Source: an uncultured Acidimicrobiales bacterium (GTDB lineage Bacteria > Actinomycetota > Acidimicrobiia > Acidimicrobiales > SZUA-35). Taken from it: DNA of 37,334 nt. The notes beneath the pieces are model-generated. The model had not been told where the DNA came from, made no database searches, and saw only the letters and a list, made by a program, of their open reading frames with translations. The position numbers and the translations under genes were made by a program. Location of the stretch: the NCBI GenBank assembly GCA_937930655.1, contig CALHBU010000248.1, forward strand, positions 1 through 37,334, in the 5' to 3' direction. Positions within the stretch are counted from its first letter, which is position 1. Every line of letters begins with the position of its first letter. Below are positions 18,765-26,428 of the stretch, piece by piece.

Positions 18765-18880
18765 CAGCTGAGTGTGGCAGCACGCAACAAAGAACCATCT
18801 TTAGAGCGAACTATCCCCCCACCACTGAAAGTGTCCGCTACACTACCCAGCGGGCGGAGTTGGTGCCGATTGGAAGACCC

Positions 18881-21442
18881 GTGGCTCCAGCTCGTTTTTT
18901 GTCGTTTCCCGCCAGTCCGGCGTTTCTTCGTCGATTCAGCATGCTGCTGTTGTCGTCGACGTTGGTCCTGCTGCTGGCTGGTTCTGCGTTGGCGTCTATC
19001 GACAGCCCGCGCCCGATGATGGCCGAAAGTCTGGCCGGAAACGGATGGGAGCCTTCCGAACTTCCAGACGTTGCGGTCGTTGTCAGCACTGATGGCAACG
19101 GTGCCGGAAAGTCGGTTATCGGTGCCAATGAGACGCCTCGTACCCAGCGGCTTGCGGCCGAAGGTCTCGAACAATCGATCGTGCCCCAGCTTGGCCAACT
19201 CCCCGGTGTGCTATCGGTGACGGCTGAGGATGTTTCACCCGGCCGAGTCGCCCTGTTCATCTCTATCGACGACGCCAACCCTGATCTGACGCTCAAGCTG
19301 ATCGAGACCACCATCCAACGGGCAGCTCCCGAACTGGCAATCGCCGTCGGCGGTCGGGCAGTGGCTGATCGTGACCTCCTTGATCGGCTGAATCGAGGCA
19401 CGCTGGTTGCGGTTGTGCCCGTTCTTGTTCTTCTCACCATCCTCGCCGCCGCTTCGTTCGGACCCAGGTTCGGGCTCGGCACGGGTGCCGCAGTAAGTAC
19501 GGCCACCTTGCTCAGTGGCATCATCGGATCCCGCATGGTCGGCCCCTTCGACGGCTCACTGGGCTCCACTGCTCTGCCGGCGGTGCTGGTGAGCCTCCTG
19601 GTTGCCACTGTGCTCTGCTTCCGGCTTCTCGACTGGTTCAAACAACCCGAGGGTGACGATCAGGCCCAGATCATTCAGAACGCAGTCCGCCACCTTCTCC
19701 CTGAAGCTCTTCTTCTGTTTGCCGGGCTCGTTCTGACTGCTGTCGTTCTCGGTCTCGCTGGTCCCGGTCGAACACCGGCAACGGTGGTTGCAGTTGGTGC
19801 GTTCGTTGGCGCCCTCATTACCTTTGCTGTCCTCCCCGCCATTCTGGTGGCTTTGCCTCCGGTGCCCGACGAGGACGACTTCCGAATGTTCCGGCTCCAT
19901 GTGCCTGATGGCCGTGACTTTCCAACAGCAGTGCTGGCCGGTTTTGCGTTGTTTCTCCTGGCTATCGGCCTATTTGCGGTTCGAGTGCCGAGCTCGGAGC
20001 TCATGGACGAGTCCTCATTACCAGAGGGCGTCATGTCCCGAAGGGTCTCTGAACAATTGGCTGGACTCGGGGGCGACCCCACCAGCGCGGTGCTGGTGAC
20101 TGCCAACGCCGAGTCCTCCGACCGTGACCTGACGGCCTGGGCCCGTAGCGCCTCCCTTCTGCCCGGCGTCGGTTGGGTTGAAACGGCCGTTGGCCGGTAC
20201 ACGGCTGGAGAATTGGTGACCCCCGCTGCTTCTGGAGCCACCTTCCAATCCGACGACGGACAGCTCATCATCGTCACGCCCAACGTGACGGCACGATCGG
20301 CGGCTGCCCAGGCGCTGGTTGTTGACCTTGCTGCCATCGAGGCGCTCGAGGTTGAGCTCTCCGGAGCACCGGTCGATGCCCAACGAACCGCAAGCGATGC
20401 CCTCTCCCATTTGTGGTTGTTGGTGCTCTGCCTGGCCCTGGCCGGTGGAACCGCGGTGTACATCCTCACCAGCGATCTCCGCCTCGCAATGACCACGGTG
20501 CTCTTGAGGGTGCTCGGAACATCAGCCCTCCTAGGGGTGTACACGATGGTTTCGGGGTCAGCGAGCGCAGTCGAACTTCACGTGGCTGCACTCACCATGA
20601 GCGTCGGTGTTGGATTGTTCGAGCTCGGATTCATCCGCCGCCTGACCAGCCCAGCGGCACAAACCGAAACCGACATGATCAACGAGCTCCTCGAGCCATC
20701 GCCCCGCCCCGACCCGGTCGGCGCCGCCTTCCGGCAAGAAGGCCGGGCCGCCATGCTTGGTCTTGGCATCACGGCCTTGACCGGACTCGGCTTTCTGGCC
20801 AGCGATCTGGAGATGGCCCGACGGCTTGGAGTGGCCATTGCCGCCGGCGTAGTGATCGAGCTGCTGATCGGTATCTGGATGCTCCGACCGGTTCTCATGG
20901 GCCGGTTCGCTCCCGGCGCAACATCTGTCGCCCAACGCAGAAGCGCCCGTCTGGCGCTCAACACACTCGACGAAGAGGAGACCCTTGTGGTTAACGAAGA
21001 CGAATTGCTCGACCCGGCTTGGCGACGTGTGGTCGCTGGCCTTCTCCGGGCCGAGTTCGCCTTTCAGAACGATCCGACTAGTGCCGAGCTCACCACCGTG
21101 TTTGTCGAAGACACACCGGTCTTTGGTGAGCTTGCGGCGCACAACCGACGACTCAGGGAAGCGGGTTTCCGGGTCACTGGTCAGGGCCCGAGACTGTTGA
21201 AGGTTCGTGCCGTCAACAGTGGCTCACCGGTCACGTTGGCCATCACGGTGGACCACCCCGAACGGAAGCTGGTTGATCGAGACGGACGCCTCCTCGGCGT
21301 GCGGCGAGCTGAACGCCGCGACGGCATGCTTTGGTTGGTTCAGGACCCGTCCGGTCGTTACCGCATCGCCGAAGCCGTCGACCTCGGCACCGGAGACATC
21401 GAGACGGTCGTTGCGGAGACTCCTGTCCCGCTGAATGCCTGA
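18881..21442 (+). CDS. MMPL/RND-superfamily-like membrane protein with C-terminal soluble domain (divergent)
   Basis: Two TM bundles each preceded by a large loop (PQLGQLPGVLSVTAEDVSPG... ; SEQLAGLGGDPTSAVLVTANAE...), typical of MMPL architecture; 150-aa C-terminal alpha+beta domain. Start uncertain (GTG 18881, 18863 or TTG 18860); the 18560 start of the ORF track overlaps the divergent CDS. Confidence 0.65.
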   Translation: MAPARFLSFPASPAFLRRFSMLLLSSTLVLLLAGSALASIDSPRPMMAESLAGNGWEPSELPDVAVVVSTDGNGAGKSVIGANETPRTQRLAAEGLEQSIVPQLGQLPGVLSVTAEDVSPGRVALFISIDDANPDLTLKLIETTIQRAAPELAIAVGGRAVADRDLLDRLNRGTLVAVVPVLVLLTILAAASFGPRFGLGTGAAVSTATLLSGIIGSRMVGPFDGSLGSTALPAVLVSLLVATVLCFRLLDWFKQPEGDDQAQIIQNAVRHLLPEALLLFAGLVLTAVVLGLAGPGRTPATVVAVGAFVGALITFAVLPAILVALPPVPDEDDFRMFRLHVPDGRDFPTAVLAGFALFLLAIGLFAVRVPSSELMDESSLPEGVMSRRVSEQLAGLGGDPTSAVLVTANAESSDRDLTAWARSASLLPGVGWVETAVGRYTAGELVTPAASGATFQSDDGQLIIVTPNVTARSAAAQALVVDLAAIEALEVELSGAPVDAQRTASDALSHLWLLVLCLALAGGTAVYILTSDLRLAMTTVLLRVLGTSALLGVYTMVSGSASAVELHVAALTMSVGVGLFELGFIRRLTSPAAQTETDMINELLEPSPRPDPVGAAFRQEGRAAMLGLGITALTGLGFLASDLEMARRLGVAIAAGVVIELLIGIWMLRPVLMGRFAPGATSVAQRRSARLALNTLDEEETLVVNEDELLDPAWRRVVAGLLRAEFAFQNDPTSAELTTVFVEDTPVFGELAAHNRRLREAGFRVTGQGPRLLKVRAVNSGSPVTLAITVDHPERKLVDRDGRLLGVRRAERRDGMLWLVQDPSGRYRIAEAVDLGTGDIETVVAETPVPLNA

Positions 21443-21490
21443 ACAGGCTTATAGCCTTCCAGGTGTTCGCATCTGTTGAAGGGACAAACC

Positions 21491-22894
21491 ATGGAGATCG
21501 CCGATTCGGTGCTTGACTTGATTGGCAACACGCCAATGGTCCGTCTGCGGCGCGTCGCCGCTGATCTGGCCTGTCCGGTGGTAGCCAAGGTCGAGTTCAC
21601 TAACCCTGGAGGTAGCAGCAAGGATCGTCCTGCGGTCGCCATGATCGACGCGGCCGAAAAGGCCGGTCTGCTGAAGCCCGGTGGCACCATCATCGAACCA
21701 ACGTCGGGCAACACCGGTGTTGGCCTGGCCATCGTCGCCGCCCAGCGGGGCTACAAGTGCAAGTTCGTCGTCACCGACAAGGTCGGCGTCGAAAAGGTCG
21801 ACCTTCTCAAGGCCTACGGTGCCGAGGTCGTGGTCTGTCCTGTCGCAGTACCGCCCGAGGACCCCCAGAGCTACTACTCCACGGCCGCCCGACTGGTCGA
21901 AGAAACGCCAGATGCCTTCCGGCCGAACCAGTACGACAACGCCGAGAATCCAGCCGCCCACACCGCATCGACCGGTCCTGAGATCTGGCGGCAGACCGAC
22001 GGAAAGATCACCCACTTTGTCGCCGGCGCCGGAACCGGCGGCACAATCTCCGGGGTTGCCGCCTACCTGAAGTCGCAGAACCCCGACGTGCAGATCGTGG
22101 CTGCCGACCCCGAAGGATCGGTGTATTCCGGAGGCTCTGGTCGTCCCTACCTGGTCGAAGGAGTGGGCGAGGACTTCTGGCCAACCACTTACCACCCCGA
22201 GTTGGTCGACCGAACCATCCCGATTAGCGATCAGGAGTCTTTCCTCACCGCCCGTCGTGTGAGCCAGGAGGAAGGGCTTCTTATTGGCGGTTCGTGCGGA
22301 ACTGCGGTGGCAGCTGCGTTGGAGGTCGCCAAAGACCTCACAGCAGACGACCTCGTTGTGGTCCTCATCCCCGACAGCGGCCGTGGCTACCTGTCTACCG
22401 TCTTCAATGACAAGTGGATGGCTCGCTTCGGTTTCCTCAGCGAGGCCAGCGGACCGGTCGTTGGCGATGTGCTGGCGGCCAAAGAGGGCGACATCCCATC
22501 GCTCGTTTATGTCCAGCCAACCGCCATGGTCCGAGAGGCCGTCGACCTGATGCATCAACACGGCGTCTCGCAGCTGCCGGTGGCCAAGAACGACATGCCG
22601 TTGGCCGCCGCCGAGGTTATGGGCTCTATCGACGAACTTCGCATCATGGAAGCAGCCTTCAACGCTGATGGCGTGCTGGATCGGTCGGTCAACGACGTCA
22701 TGAGCCCGAAGCTGCCGACCATCGGCATCGGCCAGCCAGTCGAGATGGCAGTGCAGCTGCTGGACCTCGCACCAGCGCTGTTGGTCCTCGACGGCGGGCG
22801 TCCCCGCACTGTTCTGGCCCGAGCCGATCTGTTGTCGTTCCTTTCTCTCGACACCGTCGCTGCAACTGGCGATGCCGCATCCCCGAAGGGCTGA
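21491..22894 (+). CDS. Cystathionine beta-synthase (PLP domain + C-terminal CBS pair)
   Basis: DLIGNTPMVRL, EFTNPGGSSKDRPAVAMI (PLP Lys), PTSGNTGVGLA, GAGTGGTISGVAAYLK, C-terminal tandem CBS motifs. Confidence 0.93.
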   Translation: MEIADSVLDLIGNTPMVRLRRVAADLACPVVAKVEFTNPGGSSKDRPAVAMIDAAEKAGLLKPGGTIIEPTSGNTGVGLAIVAAQRGYKCKFVVTDKVGVEKVDLLKAYGAEVVVCPVAVPPEDPQSYYSTAARLVEETPDAFRPNQYDNAENPAAHTASTGPEIWRQTDGKITHFVAGAGTGGTISGVAAYLKSQNPDVQIVAADPEGSVYSGGSGRPYLVEGVGEDFWPTTYHPELVDRTIPISDQESFLTARRVSQEEGLLIGGSCGTAVAAALEVAKDLTADDLVVVLIPDSGRGYLSTVFNDKWMARFGFLSEASGPVVGDVLAAKEGDIPSLVYVQPTAMVREAVDLMHQHGVSQLPVAKNDMPLAAAEVMGSIDELRIMEAAFNADGVLDRSVNDVMSPKLPTIGIGQPVEMAVQLLDLAPALLVLDGGRPRTVLARADLLSFLSLDTVAATGDAASPKG

Positions 22895-22896
22895 GC

Positions 22897-24057
22897 ATGA
22901 CCGAAGATTCCTCAGAAAAGAGCGGCTACGGCTTTGCCACCAGGGCCATCCACGTCGGACAAGACCCCGAGCCGGTCACCGGAGCCGTTACGGTGCCGGT
23001 GTTCCAGACATCGACCTTTGCCCAGGAAGCGGTCGGTAAACACAAGGGATACGAGTACGCCCGCACCGGTAACCCCACCCGAACGGCGCTCGAATCTGCC
23101 CTGGCGTCGCTGGAGGGAGCCGCCTTCGGTATCGACTTTGCATCGGGCCTGGCCGCCGAAGACGCCATCCTGCGGATGCTCGTGCCCGGCGATCACATCG
23201 TGATGGGAAACGATGCATACGGCGGCACGTTCCGACTCATCTCCAAAGTCTTCGCCCCTATGGGCATTACCTGGTCGGCTGTCGATCTCACCGATCCCGG
23301 CGCGGTAGCCAGCGAGTGGCCCGAGAACACCAAGATGGTATGGGTCGAAACCCCGACCAACCCACTCCTGAGCGTCGTCGACATTGCCGCCGTGGCTGCT
23401 GCAGCAACGGCCAACGAGGCACTACTGGTGGTCGACAACACGTTTGCGACGCCGTACCTCCAACAACCGTTGGCCCACGGCGCCGATCTGGTTGTCCACT
23501 CGACCACCAAGTACCTGGGTGGGCACAGCGACACCGTCGGTGGCTTTGTTGCCACCAACAACGCCGACTTCGACAGCCATCTCCGCTTCATCCAGAACGC
23601 GGTTGGCGCCGTTCGCGGCCCGTGGGACTGCTACCTCACGCTGCGGGGCGCCAAGACACTGGCGTTGCGCATGGACCGACACAACGAGAACGCGGCCGCT
23701 GTTGTCGATCTTCTCACTTCACACCCGGCGGTCTCTACCGTGCTCTATCCCGGGCTTGCATCCCACCCGGGACATGAAGCCGCCGCTCGGCAGATGTCCG
23801 GCTTTGGCGGGATGGTGAGTTTTCGAGCGGCCAAGGGTCGCGATGCCGCGGTGCGAATCATCGAAGCAGCTCGGCTCTTCACCTTGGCTGAGTCGCTGGG
23901 CGCCGTCGAGAGCCTCATCGAACATCCCGGGGTCATGACCCATGCGTCGGCCGAGGGCTCACCGCTGGAGGTGCCAGACGACCTGGTCCGATTGTCGGTA
24001 GGTATCGAAGACCAGGCCGATCTTCTGGCCGATCTGGAACAAGCGCTCGAGGCATAG
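22897..24057 (+). CDS. Cystathionine gamma-lyase / gamma-synthase family (Cys/Met metabolism PLP enzyme)
   Basis: GFATRAIHVGQDPEPVTGAVTVPVFQTSTF, YEYARTGNPTRTALE, VVHSTTKYLGGHSDTVGG. Confidence 0.93.
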   Translation: MTEDSSEKSGYGFATRAIHVGQDPEPVTGAVTVPVFQTSTFAQEAVGKHKGYEYARTGNPTRTALESALASLEGAAFGIDFASGLAAEDAILRMLVPGDHIVMGNDAYGGTFRLISKVFAPMGITWSAVDLTDPGAVASEWPENTKMVWVETPTNPLLSVVDIAAVAAAATANEALLVVDNTFATPYLQQPLAHGADLVVHSTTKYLGGHSDTVGGFVATNNADFDSHLRFIQNAVGAVRGPWDCYLTLRGAKTLALRMDRHNENAAAVVDLLTSHPAVSTVLYPGLASHPGHEAAARQMSGFGGMVSFRAAKGRDAAVRIIEAARLFTLAESLGAVESLIEHPGVMTHASAEGSPLEVPDDLVRLSVGIEDQADLLADLEQALEA

Positions 24058-24065
24058 GAGACCAC

Positions 24066-24983
24066 GTGGCTGAACGCCTGATCGCTGTCGAACCAAAATC
24101 AGGGCGTTATGAGTCGCTGGAGCAGGCGGTTATCGAGGGAGGTGGTGAGCTGGCTTCTCCTAGTGATGCCCACGGCCTGGTGTGGGCCGATCCAACCCGC
24201 GCCGCCGACCTACCGGCGGTCCTGGCCACCGGCCCTGCCATCGAATGGGTGGCGTTGCCCTATGCCGGCATCGAGCCCTACCTCGGCTACCTCGACAACG
24301 ACCGGGTATGGACGTGCGCCAAGGGGGTTTACGCCCGACCGGTCGCCGAGCATGCGCTCATGCTGGCGCTGGCCGGTCTTCGCGGTCTCACCACCTTTGC
24401 CAGGGCAAGCACATGGAGCAGGCCAGAAGGGCACAATCTGCTCGACGCCAAGGTCGTCATCTTCGGCGGAGGCGGCATCACCAGTGAATTGGTTCCGATG
24501 CTCGAGCCGTTCAGGTGCGATATCACCGTGGTTCGACGGTCGCCCGAACCGTTTCCCGGTGCACAACGCACCGTCACCCCCGACCAACGCCTCTCGGCAC
24601 TTGCTGGGGCCGATCTCGTTGTCCTGGCCCTCGCCCTGACCCCCGAAACCGAGGGGATCATGAGCACCGCCGAGTTCGAAGCAATCGCCGATCATGGTTG
24701 GCTGGTCAACGTCGCCCGCGGCGGACACGTCGACGATGAGGCTCTTTTGCATGCGTTACAGACCAACTCCATCGGAGGAGCGGGCCTTGATGTCACCGTG
24801 CCCGAGCCGCTCCCGGATGATCATCCATTCTGGTCCGAAGACCGCATTCTGATTACTCCTCATATCGGCAACACACCCGAGATGGGCATACCTCTCTTGT
24901 CAGCCCACATTGTGTCCAACGTCCGGCGTTTCGTAGCCGGTCAGCCGTTGGATGGCCTTGTCGACACCACCGCGGGCTACTAA
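24066..24983 (+). CDS. D-isomer-specific 2-hydroxyacid dehydrogenase, NAD-binding
   Basis: GTG start; VVIFGGGGITSELV, LVNVARGGHVDDEAL, LDVTVPEPLPDDHPFW, ITPHIGNT. Confidence 0.87.
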   Translation: MAERLIAVEPKSGRYESLEQAVIEGGGELASPSDAHGLVWADPTRAADLPAVLATGPAIEWVALPYAGIEPYLGYLDNDRVWTCAKGVYARPVAEHALMLALAGLRGLTTFARASTWSRPEGHNLLDAKVVIFGGGGITSELVPMLEPFRCDITVVRRSPEPFPGAQRTVTPDQRLSALAGADLVVLALALTPETEGIMSTAEFEAIADHGWLVNVARGGHVDDEALLHALQTNSIGGAGLDVTVPEPLPDDHPFWSEDRILITPHIGNTPEMGIPLLSAHIVSNVRRFVAGQPLDGLVDTTAGY

Positions 24984-24988
24984 CCAGC

Positions 24989-26353
24989 GTGTCTCGGCGG
25001 CGGGCTCTCGTCCTGGCGCTACTTGTTGTTGCCGGCTGTGGTCGGTCCGACCCGCGTCTTGAAGGGCCGCTACCAACACTTCCTGTTTCGCCAGTCGAAC
25101 TGGTTGAGGTGACCACTGATGTCGGCGTCACAGCTGAGTCCATCAGCATCGGCATCCTCGCCGACTTGTCCGGCCCCCGGGCGATCATCGATGTGCCCGT
25201 GGTGGACGCCTACAAGTTGTACTGGGCTGAGGCGAATCGGGCCGGTGGCGTTGGCGGGCGGGTTGTAGAGCTGACCGTTATCGATACCAGTTCCGATATC
25301 GAGGCCCACCGGGCGGGCTATCGAGAACTGGTAGACGATGTCGGCGTGGTGGCCATCGGCTATTCGTCGGGTACCGGAACTACCCAGGCGGTCGGTCCAC
25401 TGGCCAGCACCGATGGACTGTTGGTGGTGTCCGGTTCCCGCCACTCGTCGATGATTAGCTACGACGCCGTTCTGGCCCCGCACACCAGCCTTTGTGTAGA
25501 GGCCATGAATGCCGTCTCCTGGCTCGACCAACGGGTCCGAGCTGTCACCGATGATCAGATCCGGTTGGCCATTGTTGGCGACGGCACCCCTGACGCCGAC
25601 GATGCGGTGGCCGGAGCCCGGCTGGCGGCAGTGGCACTCGACCTGCAGGTGGTTATCGACCACACCGGTACCGGCGACTTGGCTGCCCGTCTGGAGAACT
25701 CGAACGCCACCGGCGTTTTCGCTGCCGGCGAGCCGGGCTTTCTCGAGATCGCCATGTCCAGCTCTACCCAGGCTGGCACCGCGGATGGCTCACCGGCTAC
25801 CTGGACCGGTAGTTCGCTCAACCTTGACGTGTACGGCTCGGGTTCGGCCTCAGCATCAGCTCTGATCAGTGAGAACTATTTCCATCCATGGTCCCTCTCA
25901 GTATTGGGATCAGGCAGCGACGATGTCGACCGAGTCGCCGAGGTCCTGGCCGCGAGCACACCATTGGTGTCCAACTGGTCGTTGACGGGCTGGGCCAGCG
26001 CATCTTTGTTGTTCGAAGCACTCGACGGGGCTGCGTCAAGGGGGGACATGCAGCGGCAAACCGTCCTGGAGGTGGCCGGTTCCAACCGGACTCGCTTCGA
26101 TGGGCTGGCCCCGGACCAGACATGGCGTGGTAATCGAGCTGACCGAATAGTCAGAGAGACGGTGATCTACGACGTGGTTGATTGGGGCCAGCCAGAGGTC
26201 GTCCAGTTGGTCCCGGCCGGGGGTCCGGATCCGTCCGAGGTAGCGGTCTCTCATCGGCAGGAAGGGGCGTGCCTTGCCCCACCGGTACCCCCGCCAGCAA
26301 CCTCACCCACAGAAACCACGACACCGGATACTGTCCCTTCGTCGGACGAGTAG
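24989..26353 (+). CDS. Type-1 periplasmic-binding (branched-chain amino acid ABC-like) lipoprotein, orphan
   Basis: GTG start; LLVVAGC lipobox; SISIGILADLSGPRAIIDVPVVDAYKLYWAEANRAGGVGGRVVELTVIDTSSD; no ABC permease/ATPase adjacent. Confidence 0.8.
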   Translation: MSRRRALVLALLVVAGCGRSDPRLEGPLPTLPVSPVELVEVTTDVGVTAESISIGILADLSGPRAIIDVPVVDAYKLYWAEANRAGGVGGRVVELTVIDTSSDIEAHRAGYRELVDDVGVVAIGYSSGTGTTQAVGPLASTDGLLVVSGSRHSSMISYDAVLAPHTSLCVEAMNAVSWLDQRVRAVTDDQIRLAIVGDGTPDADDAVAGARLAAVALDLQVVIDHTGTGDLAARLENSNATGVFAAGEPGFLEIAMSSSTQAGTADGSPATWTGSSLNLDVYGSGSASASALISENYFHPWSLSVLGSGSDDVDRVAEVLAASTPLVSNWSLTGWASASLLFEALDGAASRGDMQRQTVLEVAGSNRTRFDGLAPDQTWRGNRADRIVRETVIYDVVDWGQPEVVQLVPAGGPDPSEVAVSHRQEGACLAPPVPPPATSPTETTTPDTVPSSDE

Positions 26354-26428
26354 CCCCTGTCGATAGCCCAGTTTCCGCCCTCAGCTTGGCACTCTTCAGG
26401 TTTCGGGCCGGTTGGCCGATGGAACGAA

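Noticed and set aside
18830-18844. AGTGT-CCGCT-ACACT inverted repeat upstream of the MMPL-like gene
   Set aside because: 5-bp arms only; could be an operator but nothing distinguishes it from chance.
18560-18880. N-terminal extension of the MMPL-like ORF to 18560
   Set aside because: Would overlap ~200 bp of the divergent CocE lipoprotein including its signal peptide, and reads as low-complexity antisense; GTG/TTG at 18860-18881 directly before a signal/TM segment is more plausible.
19675-20544. 289-aa minus-strand ORF
   Set aside because: Antisense to the MMPL-like gene; Ser/Thr/Arg-rich with no domain; shadow ORF.
21445-21457. AGGCT-TAT-AGCCT short palindrome upstream of CBS
   Set aside because: Only 5-bp arms with a 3-nt loop and no supporting context; expected by chance in a window this size.
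21449-22561. 370-aa minus-strand ORF
   Set aside because: Antisense to the clearly conserved cystathionine beta-synthase; no recognisable domain; typical high-GC shadow ORF.
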